This document shows positions 1 to 8,068 of a stretch of 64,000 nucleotides of DNA, piece by piece. Positions within the stretch are counted from its first letter, which is position 1; each line of letters begins with the position of its first letter. The notes under the pieces were generated by a model, which saw only the letters and a program-made list of their open reading frames with translations, did not search any database and was not told where the DNA came from. This DNA comes from JBCAXA01 sp039183535 (GTDB taxonomy: Bacteria > Pseudomonadota > Gammaproteobacteria > Steroidobacterales > Woeseiaceae), in assembly GCA_039183535.1 (NCBI GenBank), contig JBCDBO010000004.1, forward strand, positions 52,563 through 116,562. The letters run 5' to 3'. Position numbers and translations under genes: made by a program.

Positions 1-1
1 T

Positions 2-217
2 ATAGTTGGCCATACGGATTCGGCCGGGACCTTTGCCTACAACCGAAAATTGTCCGGCGATCGGGCATTGGCCGTTGCGGCAGCGTTAAGCGAGGACTTT
101 GGGATCGATGCGACTAGGCTGGAAGCGCATGGGGTAGGTCCGCTTGTTCCTGTGTTCTCAAATGCGACCGACGGCGGCCGCGATCAAAATCGGCGTGTTG
201 AGCTGGTCGAGAAATGA
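2..217 (+). CDS. OmpA-family C-terminal domain (partial, 5' end outside window)
   Basis: The frame is open from the left edge to TGA at 215-217, giving 71 residues. The start IVGHTDSAG and the later NRKLSGDRA and GRDQNRRVEL match the peptidoglycan-binding OmpA C-terminal fold. The Asp of HTDSAG and the NRRVEL arginines are the usual diaminopimelate-binding positions. The family anchors the outer membrane to the cell wall. Only the last part of the protein is present, so it could be a full OmpA porin, a Pal-like lipoprotein or a MotB-like protein; the missing N-terminus decides. Confidence 0.85.
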   Translation: MVGHTDSAGTFAYNRKLSGDRALAVAAALSEDFGIDATRLEAHGVGPLVPVFSNATDGGRDQNRRVELVEK

Positions 218-357
218 GTAGTAGCGCACAACTGGCTGCTGGTCGCCGCCAGCTTTCCTGTTAGCGCCAGTCGGCTGTAACAGATGTTTCGGCGACACCG
301 GCTGGTATCGACGTGAGTAAGACTCGGCGCTGATGGCGCGTCGTACTACGAGTGACT

Positions 358-1503
358 ATGAACAGCGACTACCAATATAGACCACGTATCGATGCGCTAG
401 ATCAAGAGCGGGAGCTGCGTCTCGGCGATGGCAAGATCAGCGCAGTGGTATCACTGACTCTAGGTGTTCTCAGCGTACTGGCCGTGTTGGCATATCGATA
501 CCCGTCGTACTTAACGACAACCGAGCTGCGGCAAATTTACGATGCCGAGGCGTTACAGATCGTTTTGAAGTATGGAATGTACACGTCGCTGCTGTTCGGT
601 TTTCTTACCTTCGTATTGAACCGTGGCCACTACAGACTGCTCGGCGGCATCGGTATTGCGACGACATCGCTGGCATTTCTGTTAGGCGGTTATGACATCC
701 CTGTTGGCTCGGTCGAGCCGCGGGCCTTATCGCTTGGTGTCGATTGGTTAATTCTAGCGTTGCTCGGGTCGGTCGTTGTCTTTATGACGCTGGAGAAGCT
801 CTTTCCGAAGTACAAGAACCAAGTCATTCTTCGTAAGGAGTGGGATACCGATCTGTTCTACTTCTGCTTTAATCACTTGGCGATCTCCGCCATCATTCTA
901 TTTGGCAACTATCACGCCAGTCATTTCGAGTGGGCGGTAAGCGGTCAAGTCCAGGCGGCAATTCAGTCGCTGCCGCTACTGTTGCAGTTTGTGCTGATCG
1001 TTGTTTGCGCCGATTTCGTTCTGTATTGGGAGCATCGGCTGTATCACGAAGTGTCGTGGTTATGGCCGATTCATGCGGTACACCATTCCGTTGAGACGCT
1101 CGATTGGTTGGCTGGTTCGCGCGGACACTTTATACAGGTGTTCTCCGAACGGGCGATGGTCATGATCCCGTTGTATCTACTTGGGGCCGACCCGGCGGCA
1201 TTAAACGCCTACGTCGTGTTCGCCGCGCTGCAGGCCATCTTGATTCATTGCAACGTTTCATTCTCGTTCGGGCCGCTCCGCTACATTTTCGTTACGCCTC
1301 AGTTCCATCATTGGCACCACAGCTCAGAGAAACCGGCCATCGATACGAACTATGCGGCCCATCTGGTGATCTTCGATTGGTTGTTCGGGACGTACCATAT
1401 GCCCGATGAGCATTGGCCGGCTGAATACGGCACCACCAAAAAGTTGCCGCGCTCGGTGTTTGGTCAGCTTGTTTATCCGTTCACCGAGTTCAAACGCGGC
1501 TAA
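358..1503 (+). CDS. Sterol desaturase / fatty acid hydroxylase family membrane protein
   Basis: This integral membrane di-iron oxygenase family inserts hydroxyls or double bonds into lipids or sterols. About 380 residues. Several hydrophobic helices precede three histidine clusters: HRLYH near residue 228, HAVHH near 241 and HHWHH near 319. This is the HX3H, HX2HH, HX2HH pattern that binds the two irons. The N-terminal third (to about residue 150) is an extra multi-helix region that not all family members have. ATG at 358 is used; a GTG at 352 would add two residues. A stem-loop follows the stop, so the gene looks monocistronic. The substrate cannot be read from sequence. Confidence 0.88.
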   Translation: MNSDYQYRPRIDALDQERELRLGDGKISAVVSLTLGVLSVLAVLAYRYPSYLTTTELRQIYDAEALQIVLKYGMYTSLLFGFLTFVLNRGHYRLLGGIGIATTSLAFLLGGYDIPVGSVEPRALSLGVDWLILALLGSVVVFMTLEKLFPKYKNQVILRKEWDTDLFYFCFNHLAISAIILFGNYHASHFEWAVSGQVQAAIQSLPLLLQFVLIVVCADFVLYWEHRLYHEVSWLWPIHAVHHSVETLDWLAGSRGHFIQVFSERAMVMIPLYLLGADPAALNAYVVFAALQAILIHCNVSFSFGPLRYIFVTPQFHHWHHSSEKPAIDTNYAAHLVIFDWLFGTYHMPDEHWPAEYGTTKKLPRSVFGQLVYPFTEFKRG

Positions 1504-1536
1504 ACGTTTCCGGCCGGAGGCCGTTCGACATCAACA

Positions 1537-1560
1537 CTCGACAGCGATTGTCGAGGTTTT
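1537..1560 (+). terminator. Probable intrinsic terminator after the sterol-desaturase gene
   Basis: CTCGACA (1537-1543) pairs perfectly with TGTCGAG (1549-1555) around a five-base loop and is followed by GTTTTG. The T run is short, so termination may be incomplete. It separates the desaturase gene from the Fur-controlled operon. Confidence 0.5.
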
Positions 1561-1623
1561 GTCGATTCACATTCTGCGACGCCTTGGTCTGTCCGAATGC
1601 AATGGCCTGGACGGCGGCCTGGT

Positions 1624-1638
1624 TGAGAATTATTCTCA
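1624..1638. promoter_or_regulatory. Fur box upstream of the iron-uptake operon
   Basis: TGAGAATTATTCTCA is a perfect 7-1-7 inverted repeat. It differs from the Fur consensus TGATAATNATTATCA at one symmetric position per half. It lies about 60 bases before the DUF3649 start, where iron-bound Fur would block the promoter. The genes that follow are of known iron-regulated families, which supports the call. Confidence 0.8.
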
Positions 1639-1699
1639 CCAGGGCTTGCAACCGACAGGGCTGACACCCTATCACCTCAGCATTCAGCCGTGCAGATAC

Positions 1700-1990
1700 A
1701 TGGGTAATTCCGCGACACAACGCTGGAACGTTGTTGGCCGCTCGCTGCTGGCGTCGGTCGGTGGGTTCTTGTTTGTTAGCGCCGTCGGTGGTTGTCTGGC
1801 GTTGCTGCTTGCCGCCGCCGGCTTAATGCCGCTGGCACAAGCGGTTCATGTACTAACGCTGATTGGTTTCGTGGCCTGGTGTGCTGTTGCGATGTGGGTT
1901 TTTTCGGCAGCGTCGCTTGGACGAACCGCGTTAAAAATCGCACTGGTTACCGTGACTGCGCTCGGCCTGGTCTTTTTCTTACGGTTTTGA
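1700..1990 (+). CDS. DUF3649-type small membrane protein, iron-uptake associated
   Basis: 96 residues starting MGNSATQRWN, with three hydrophobic segments and almost no soluble domain. Size and position fit the DUF3649 family, which usually precedes a PepSY-TM protein in siderophore-receptor neighbourhoods. The reading frame stays open further upstream, but ATG 1700 is preferred because the Fur box at 1624-1638 lies before it and the upstream translation is not membrane-like. The next gene starts two bases after the stop. The family's molecular role is not established; help with iron release or transport across the inner membrane is inferred from context. Confidence 0.75.
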   Translation: MGNSATQRWNVVGRSLLASVGGFLFVSAVGGCLALLLAAAGLMPLAQAVHVLTLIGFVAWCAVAMWVFSAASLGRTALKIALVTVTALGLVFFLRF

Positions 1991-1992
1991 CG

Positions 1993-3630
1993 ATGAAAGC
2001 ACAGGGTTTCAAAGGCTCGTTCCGTCAGTCGATGGCCTGGTTCCACACCTGGGTCGGACTGGTCCTGTCCGTATTGCTCTACTTCATTTTCATTACCGGC
2101 ACGTTTGGCTATTTCAACGCCGAGGTCGATCAGTGGATGCGGCCAGAACAAAAGGTTGTTGCGCCCGAGGCAATGCCAACACGTCAAGCAATGGCCGAGA
2201 CCGGCTTTGCCTATTTGCGCAATGCGGCGCCTGATGCGACGCGCTATTTCATCTCGTTTCCGACCGACCGGAATCCGTCGCTGTATTACTACGCGCGCCT
2301 GGCAGAGGTTGGCGCTGACGGCAACAATTACATCAACGGCTATATCGATCCGGTAAGCGGTGACAAGGTCGCCGCGCGCGAAACCGGTGGTGGCGACGCG
2401 CTCTACGAAATGCACTATCGGTTGCATTACATGCCGGCTCGGTTGGCCTTGTACATCGTTGGTATTGCGACGATGTTCATGTTTATTTCGCTGATTAGTG
2501 GCATCGTAATTCACAAGAAGATCTTCACCGACTTCTTTACGCTGCGCCTGCGCAAAGGGCAGCGCTCATGGCTAGATGGGCACAACATCAGTAGCGTGCT
2601 TGCTCTCCCGTTCTTGCTGATGATCACCTACTCGGGACTCGTGTTTTACACGTTCGATTACCTACCAGGCGTCGCTGTTGTCTCGATGGATATCAGCGAC
2701 GCGACGACAGAAATTCGCGAGCACCTTGCACCACAATTCAAACCCGTTGAAGCATCCGGCGAGCAAGCTGAGATGATTTCGGTACGCGCTATCCTTGATG
2801 CCGCGTTCGTTGAGCTACCTGCCGAGTCAGTCCGCTATGTCAGTCTTGAAAATCGCGGCGACAAAGTCGCGGAGTACCATATCGGCCAGCACAGCGAAGG
2901 TCTCTCGCGTGGTGGTGCTCTCACCAAGTTCAGCGCAACAACCGGCCAGCTTTTGACCGACTCCTATCCGGCTCACGCGGCCGATGTTGTGTTCGCCCGC
3001 GGTTCGCTCGCGTTGCACGAAGGGCGCTTCGCCAACATCCATTTGCGTTGGCTGTATTTCTTAAGCGGGTTGGTCGGTGCAGCGATGGTCGCGACCGGCA
3101 TGGTGTTGTGGGCTGATAAACGCCGCACACGACTCGGCAAAAAGGGCGTTGCCGGTTCCGGACTAAAGTTTGTTGAGCGCACCAACCTCGCGATTATCGT
3201 CGGTTTGCCGCTCGGCGTTGCGGCGTATTTCTGGGCAAACCGACTGCTACCGATTGATCTCGAAGGTCGCGCCGATTGGGAGATGCACTGCCTCTTTTTG
3301 ATGTGGGCAGCGAGCCTCGCCCACGCCAGTATTCGCGACCTAGCGTCGGCCTGGCGCGAGCAAGTAACACTGCTGGCGCTGTTGTTTGCTGCACTGCCCG
3401 TGGTTAATGCGGTAACGACCGATGTTCATTTACTCGCCACGGTGCGGGCCGGCGATTGGGTCAGAGCCAGTTTTGATCTCGCTGCGTTGGCGTTTGCGGC
3501 AGCGATCTGGCTGGTTGCCCGTCAAATGTCTCCAAAAGTAAAGCAAGCGCTCGCCGGCGAACGTTCCGATGCGGCGCCAGTTGCTGGGAGTCGGGCCGGC
3601 GCTCCGATACTGCAAAACCGCGCCGACTGA
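1993..3630 (+). CDS. PepSY-associated TM helix protein (putative iron-regulated reductase/permease)
   Basis: 545 residues from ATG at 1993 (MKAQGFKGSF). It has the four-helix PepSY-TM plan: helix 1 near residues 18-38 (WFHTWVGLVLSVLLYF), a periplasmic PepSY-like segment, a helix near 155-175, another after HNISSVLALP, a second periplasmic region, then helices near residues 345-365 and several at the C-terminus. Membrane-embedded histidines (FHTW, HYRLHYMP, GHNISS, LRWLYF region) could hold haem. The family occurs with TonB siderophore receptors and is thought to reduce ferric-siderophores. No receptor is adjacent here, which is unusual. Confidence 0.88.
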   Translation: MKAQGFKGSFRQSMAWFHTWVGLVLSVLLYFIFITGTFGYFNAEVDQWMRPEQKVVAPEAMPTRQAMAETGFAYLRNAAPDATRYFISFPTDRNPSLYYYARLAEVGADGNNYINGYIDPVSGDKVAARETGGGDALYEMHYRLHYMPARLALYIVGIATMFMFISLISGIVIHKKIFTDFFTLRLRKGQRSWLDGHNISSVLALPFLLMITYSGLVFYTFDYLPGVAVVSMDISDATTEIREHLAPQFKPVEASGEQAEMISVRAILDAAFVELPAESVRYVSLENRGDKVAEYHIGQHSEGLSRGGALTKFSATTGQLLTDSYPAHAADVVFARGSLALHEGRFANIHLRWLYFLSGLVGAAMVATGMVLWADKRRTRLGKKGVAGSGLKFVERTNLAIIVGLPLGVAAYFWANRLLPIDLEGRADWEMHCLFLMWAASLAHASIRDLASAWREQVTLLALLFAALPVVNAVTTDVHLLATVRAGDWVRASFDLAALAFAAAIWLVARQMSPKVKQALAGERSDAAPVAGSRAGAPILQNRAD

Positions 3631-3652
3631 CCGACCGCGTGTGGGAACCGGT

Positions 3653-3940
3653 ATGTTTTGGCTCGGTTTCGGGGTAACGATCGTCGGTGCCTTGTGTCTG
3701 GCATTGTCGCAGTCCAAACACGCGAAACTTATTCTTCAACGCGAGTTACAGCGGCCTTGGCCAATAGTTGCGCGTGGCGTAGGGATCGCGCTGTGGCTCG
3801 CTGCTGCTGTTCTTGGTGCCGAGCTTTACGGCGTTGGCATTGGCATCGCGACCTTTTTCGCCTGGGCATGTCTTGGCAGCTGGGCGGTTGCGTTACTGGC
3901 AACGTGGCGCCGGCCCGTCGCGCCTGCGCGGCGCCGCTGA
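3653..3940 (+). CDS. DUF3325-type small membrane protein
   Basis: 95 residues from ATG 3653 (MFWLGFGVTIVG); GTG 3641 is an alternative start. Three hydrophobic helices and an ALSQSKHAKLIL motif fit DUF3325, the usual third member after DUF3649 and PepSY-TM. It follows the PepSY gene by 22 bases, so it is probably cotranscribed and Fur-regulated. Function is unknown; the conserved three-gene order is the main evidence. Confidence 0.72.
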   Translation: MFWLGFGVTIVGALCLALSQSKHAKLILQRELQRPWPIVARGVGIALWLAAAVLGAELYGVGIGIATFFAWACLGSWAVALLATWRRPVAPARRR

Positions 3941-3968
3941 TGCGCGTGCGCTCAGCAATGTTGCTTCG

Positions 3969-4184
3969 TTAGGCGACTTCGGACTCGGCGCGCTCGAACC
4001 ACCCAATAACGGCACGCCAATGCGCGTCGCCGTAAAGGCTGCGAAAGCGCTGCGTCTCTGCCGATTTTTCGTTGCGCCAAACGGCCAAGCGCTGCGCGAT
4101 GAAATCCGCGGTTAACGCGATTCCGCATTCGACCGTTATGCAGTAGTGCCATTGTTCGTAAGTGTCTGGCGATACGTTGTACAT
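3969..4184 (-). CDS. Small conserved hypothetical protein (71 aa)
   Basis: 71 residues beginning MYNVSPDTYEQWHYC, with acidic and aromatic composition and no signal or membrane segment. CITVECGIALTADFIAQRL followed by a YGDAHWRAVIGWF ending looks like a compact all-helical domain and has the composition of a real protein. It is convergent with the DUF3325 gene, 28 bases apart. A GTTAC-AGT-GTAAC inverted repeat (4223-4235) lies upstream and may be its operator. I do not recognise a named family. Confidence 0.65.
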   Translation of the reverse strand: MYNVSPDTYEQWHYCITVECGIALTADFIAQRLAVWRNEKSAETQRFRSLYGDAHWRAVIGWFERAESEVA

Positions 4185-4244
4185 GGGATGCTCTACAGCG
4201 ATTCGCTGCTGAACTCAGGATCGTTACAGTGTAACAACTCATAA

Positions 4245-4261
4245 GTAGTCGTGGCGACTAC
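4245..4261 (-). terminator. Short hairpin after the amidohydrolase gene
   Basis: GTAGTCG pairs perfectly with CGACTAC around a three-base loop, just beyond the stop of the minus-strand amidohydrolase. No T run follows on the minus strand, so it is at most a weak or Rho-assisted terminator. Confidence 0.3.
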
Positions 4262-4294
4262 CGAGGTAATCGGGCAACCGGTAATGGCACGATC

Positions 4295-6061
4295 TCATTC
4301 AGCACCCGCCAAGCTGCGCTCGTAAAGCACATCACCACCGACGATCGTCATTAAGATCTTACCGCTCAGCAATGCGTCGGGGTTTCGAACGGCAACATCG
4401 AACGGATCAATATCCATCACGGTTAAGTCCGCCCAGCGGCCAGGCTCGATAACACCGGTCTCGTCGCCGCGAAAACTGGCATAAGCAGACCAGGTTGTAT
4501 AAGCGCGGATGGCCTCGTCGATGGAGAAACGCTGCTCAGGGTACCAGCCACCCGTTGGCTGCAGACTTGGGTCGCGGCGTGTGACGGCCGAGTGCAGCCC
4601 ATAAAAAATACTGTGATCGGAACCCGGATTATCGGCATTGAACGTGATCTGTGTACCGGCTTCGCGGAGCGAGCGCCATGCGTACGCACCGAGTATGCGG
4701 GTCGGCCCGAGTCGTGCCTCCGCCCAGGTCTTGTCTTCCATCGCGTGAGGCGGTTCCATTGATGCGATTAAGCCAAGCTCGGCTAGTCGCCCCATATCGG
4801 CAGGAGCGATCACTTGCGCATGCTCAATCCGATGCCGCAGCTGCCGCGTCGCCGGATCTGTCTCGTAAACGCGCTCCAAGATGTCCATCGCTTCACGGTT
4901 ACCGGCATCGCCGATGGCGTGAATCGCAATTTGGAAGCCAGCGCGCATGGCATCGGCCATCAGCGCTTCGTCGAAGCCGTAATTACTGCCGCTAACGCCG
5001 CGGTGCCCTGGCATATCGCTGTAGTCGGCGAGCAAACGTGCTCCCCGCGAACCCAATGCACCGTCGTAGTAGGCTTTTACCGAACGTGTGACTAAGCGGC
5101 TCTCGGTGTCTGCGTCCGGGCCGCGTTCGATCCACTCGCGAATGAGCGGTTCATCGCGAAGTGACAACATGGCGTAAAACCGAATCGGCAGTTTGCCGGC
5201 CGCTTCCAAGCGCAGCAGTGTCGTCATCATCGCGCTGTTATCGCCAGCGTCGTGCACAGCGACGTAGCCATCTTCCGCCATCTGTTCGAGGCCGAGTAAC
5301 GCATGGCGTTCAAGTGTTTCGGCAGAGGGTGGTGGCAATGCATTAGCCATCATTTGCGTGGCACGGTTGATAAAAAGACCGGTAGGTTCACCATCGCTCC
5401 CGATCCACATTTCACCGCCACGGGGGATAGCAGACTCGGCCGTAATGCCGGCTTCGTCGAGCGCGCGCTGGTTTGCCCAACCGGCAAATCCATGCAGGCT
5501 ACCCATATAGACGGGGTGATTCGGTACCGCCTCACTGAGCGCCGTCTTGTTCGGGTAATTGTCGGCCCAGGCGCCCTCATCCCAGCCACTGCCCGTTATC
5601 CACTCGCCCTCGGGTGTTTTCGCCGCTCGTGCAGCGATCAATGCAATCGCCTCTGCTTCGCTCGCAACACCGGTCAGGTTGACCTGATCCAAGAGCGCAC
5701 CGAGTTCAAAGACGTGCGTGTGCGAGTCGACCAGCCCGGGTAGCACCGTCGCACCGTTCACGTCGCGTAGGCGCGTTTGTGGGCCGACCCAGCGTTGCAC
5801 CGATTCATGGCTGCCGACCGCGACGATCAAGCCGTCTCGCATCGCAATCGCTGCGGCGTCTGGCGACCAGCGTTCGCCGTCGAACGGCGCATTGGTGGCC
5901 GGCGCGCCATCCAGCGTTGGGTTGTCCCACTGCAGCGTGTAGACCTTGGCATTGGTGATGATGAGATCAGCTGGAGCTTCGCCGCTCGCTGGCGGTCGCT
6001 CGCAGCCGATTAGGATCGACAGCGCGATTACGCTTAACAACAGTGAATAACGAATGGTCAT
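4295..6061 (-). CDS. YtcJ-like amidohydrolase (amidohydrolase family 3), lipoprotein
   Basis: 588 residues. The start is ATG 6061 (MTIRYSLLLS), chosen because GAGGGG sits just upstream; a GTG at 6076 would add five residues. A lipobox SILIGC gives a membrane-anchored periplasmic protein. Then come an IITNAKVYTL beta-sandwich start, the metal-binding HTH in GLVDSHTHVFE, QIAIHAIGD and RIEHAQV histidine motifs, and NADNPGSDH near the end, all standard for the N-acyl/YtcJ branch of amidohydrolases. Members hydrolyse amide or ester bonds of diverse small compounds; the substrate is unknown. It reads away from the adjacent genes, so it is probably monocistronic. Confidence 0.88.
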   Translation of the reverse strand: MTIRYSLLLSVIALSILIGCERPPASGEAPADLIITNAKVYTLQWDNPTLDGAPATNAPFDGERWSPDAAAIAMRDGLIVAVGSHESVQRWVGPQTRLRDVNGATVLPGLVDSHTHVFELGALLDQVNLTGVASEAEAIALIAARAAKTPEGEWITGSGWDEGAWADNYPNKTALSEAVPNHPVYMGSLHGFAGWANQRALDEAGITAESAIPRGGEMWIGSDGEPTGLFINRATQMMANALPPPSAETLERHALLGLEQMAEDGYVAVHDAGDNSAMMTTLLRLEAAGKLPIRFYAMLSLRDEPLIREWIERGPDADTESRLVTRSVKAYYDGALGSRGARLLADYSDMPGHRGVSGSNYGFDEALMADAMRAGFQIAIHAIGDAGNREAMDILERVYETDPATRQLRHRIEHAQVIAPADMGRLAELGLIASMEPPHAMEDKTWAEARLGPTRILGAYAWRSLREAGTQITFNADNPGSDHSIFYGLHSAVTRRDPSLQPTGGWYPEQRFSIDEAIRAYTTWSAYASFRGDETGVIEPGRWADLTVMDIDPFDVAVRNPDALLSGKILMTIVGGDVLYERSLAGAE

Positions 6062-6256
6062 TGTTAACCCCCTCACAAAGAGCAGTGTACGCCGAAGCGA
6101 TCCGGTTATCGCTCTGTTGTTCCGTCGGACCTACGCCATCTTCTCCGGCAGCAGAACGATGTTTCGACCGGACGGTCTACATGTATTCCTACTCACGTAA
6201 TCCATCAGCTCTGACCAAAACAGAAGCCGTCAGTGTGGTGCGACTTAGCGGTGGAT

Positions 6257-7078
6257 ATGGCTGATCAATGGGTATTACCCAGCTCGTTCGTAACGTGGTC
6301 GGATCTCGCACCGGCCAGCGCCGAGCGTCGCCTGGGTGTATCGGTACTCACCTTTGCTGCTGCCACGGCGGTCGTGTTGTCTTTGCTCAGCCAACGCATT
6401 GCACTGCCGAACGCGGTGTCGACACAACTTGTACTCGACGTTGTTGGCCCGCTTCGACAGCTGCCGGATATTGAGCCGGTCATCGACAGGCGCGATGAGA
6501 CAACACCGCCACCTGAAATACCGATTGAAGAGAGCCTTAGCGAACAACCGCTTGCTGAACCATCACGACTCGATGAGGCCTCAGCCGACCAAGCGGGACC
6601 GGACGAAGGCGCCGGCGAAATAGATCCCAGCGATTCGAGTAACAACAGCGCAGAAGCCGAGTCGCCGGCTGTCCCCGGTGCCACTGTCGATTGGCTAGCG
6701 TTAATTCCGGATGCCGCCGCCACGGCTGTGCAAAACCCACCGCCCGAATACGCGCAGTTTGACGGTCGACCAGCCGGACTTGAGGCCGCGAAGCTAAAGT
6801 ACGCACCGGGTCCAGCGCCGAAGCCCGCTGTTTGGGACAACGTAGAAACCGACCAATTAGGGCGGAGGATACTGCGCTCTGGCAATTGCTATCGCGTTAT
6901 CGAGGACGACAACCCGTTGCGGATCGACATTTTCGAGAACTTCACGCAGTTCTTCGTTTTCTGCGACAACGAAGTGAAGCGCGGCAAAGAACTGCCTTGG
7001 GTGCAAGAGCTTCGCGACAAGCGAGGCTGGGAGGTCGATGACGATGCGGGATACCTCGAGCAACGTCAGAAACGCTAA
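6257..7078 (+). CDS. Single-pass membrane protein with acidic Pro-rich linker; unknown function
   Basis: 273 residues from ATG 6257 (MADQWVLPSS). A short cytoplasmic N-terminus is followed by one hydrophobic helix near residues 28-48, then about 120 residues rich in Pro, Glu, Ser and Asp, then a small globular C-terminal domain with two cysteines (SGNCYRVIE and FFVFCDNE). The plan resembles TonB- or TolA-like tethered periplasmic proteins, but there is no TonB C-terminal signature. Its stop overlaps the stop of the opposite-strand gene by four bases. I do not recognise a family for the C-terminal domain. Confidence 0.78.
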   Translation: MADQWVLPSSFVTWSDLAPASAERRLGVSVLTFAAATAVVLSLLSQRIALPNAVSTQLVLDVVGPLRQLPDIEPVIDRRDETTPPPEIPIEESLSEQPLAEPSRLDEASADQAGPDEGAGEIDPSDSSNNSAEAESPAVPGATVDWLALIPDAAATAVQNPPPEYAQFDGRPAGLEAAKLKYAPGPAPKPAVWDNVETDQLGRRILRSGNCYRVIEDDNPLRIDIFENFTQFFVFCDNEVKRGKELPWVQELRDKRGWEVDDDAGYLEQRQKR

Positions 7079-7677
7079 CCATAGAGGCGCCGTGAAAATT
7101 TTCGCCAAAGCGCCAATGGCGTTACCAAGATCAAGAAAAAAGCAACGGCACCCGCGACTTGGATGTACTGCGGTATTTGCAACGCTGTATGTAATGCCGC
7201 AAATATCAAAAACAAAAACGGTGGACTAACGAACGACAATAAAACAGCCAAATTAAATAACCATTTTTTTACGATAAAAGCCGTTGTTTTATTGAGCTGC
7301 GACCGATACTCGAACCAATAAGCGTCACCATGTACATCGACTTGTTCCTCCTTGCGTAGCAAAAACCGATCGATACCGGCGATAGTCAGCGCGTCATCAA
7401 TCCAAAATAAAAACAATGTCACCGAAATAATGGTCAATACGCACATTAGTGCGAAAACAAACGTCGCATTCTCGGTAATGCGGCTAAATACGGCCGTGTC
7501 TTCTGCAAGTACACTGAACACGCCGAAAAAAGACAACACGCCGACATTAATTAGGCTAAGTCGAACATACTCAAACTGTTGCTGGCTTCGACGCAGCTTT
7601 TCCTGACGCAACATCTCCAACTCGTGCAAAAGGATATCTTTGTCGCTTAGCGCGCTTGGCTTGTCGGTCTCTGACAT
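7075..7677 (-). CDS. Four-helix membrane protein, unknown function
   Basis: 200 residues starting MSETDKPSAL at 7677; an upstream in-frame start at 7701 would add eight. A charged N-terminal helix (LLHELEMLRQEKLRRSQQQ, coiled-coil-like) precedes two helices near residues 45-100 and two near 150-195, with an acidic central loop. The gene is visibly more A+T-rich than its neighbours, a possible sign of transfer. It converges with the preceding gene, sharing bases 7075-7078. No named family was recognised. Confidence 0.72.
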   Translation of the reverse strand: MSETDKPSALSDKDILLHELEMLRQEKLRRSQQQFEYVRLSLINVGVLSFFGVFSVLAEDTAVFSRITENATFVFALMCVLTIISVTLFLFWIDDALTIAGIDRFLLRKEEQVDVHGDAYWFEYRSQLNKTTAFIVKKWLFNLAVLLSFVSPPFLFLIFAALHTALQIPQYIQVAGAVAFFLILVTPLALWRKFSRRLYG

Positions 7678-8068
7678 CGTTGTTCTCAAAGTTCCAATCA
7701 CTAAACCCTAATCGACAGCTACCTTGATGGGCAATGCCTGTGATCAGAGCACTTGACGAATTTCTCGTCGACCTCAGTTCGTGGTGTCGTTTGTCCAGTC
7801 CATCTTCGCAGCAATCACGGTGTCCACGTACGTAGTGGCGAGGAATTCAGTCTGGGCCAAACATCGCAGTTCTAAAGCTTGATTTACGTCAATAATGTCG
7901 GTTCCAAAGACCTATTTGGTGAGTCGTATTGGTCTTTAGGTCCCAAGTCCACGCCAAGTGTTGCTGTGACGGTACGCTGGGTATTCACCCGGCCGATGGC
8001 GCAGTAGACTTCAACCTAATTAGCAGATTCGTCGGGCGACTCGCCAGGCGTACCAAGGCGAAATTTTG
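7678..8068. other. Intergenic region of about 390 bases between divergent genes
   Basis: This stretch separates the minus-strand membrane protein from the plus-strand RND operon and must hold both promoters. No convincing promoter hexamers or operator were identified. A short stop-free minus-strand frame inside it is listed separately. Confidence 0.5.
7774..7911 (-). pseudogene. Possible remnant of a coding sequence (C-terminal fragment)
   Basis: On the minus strand a 45-codon frame lies between a TAG and a TGA with no credible start. Its translation (IIDVNQALELRCLAQ, then FLATTYVDTVIAAKMDW) has the composition of a folded helical protein end, not of random translation. It could be the decayed 3' end of a gene whose front is gone. 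This rests on appearance alone and I recognise no family. Confidence 0.2.

Noticed and set aside
4223..4235. GTTAC-AGT-GTAAC inverted repeat upstream of the 71-residue protein
   Set aside because: Five-base arms can occur by chance; kept only as a possible operator in that gene's note.
6096..6113. AGCGAT-N6-ATCGCT inverted repeat upstream of the amidohydrolase gene
   Set aside because: Short arms, a single copy and no matching regulator; not enough to call an operator.
6265..6885. Minus-strand open frame of about 200 codons opposite the acidic-linker membrane protein
   Set aside because: Its Ser/Gly/Ala-rich translation mirrors the Pro/Glu/Asp-rich plus-strand linker; it is a shadow with no independent start signal.
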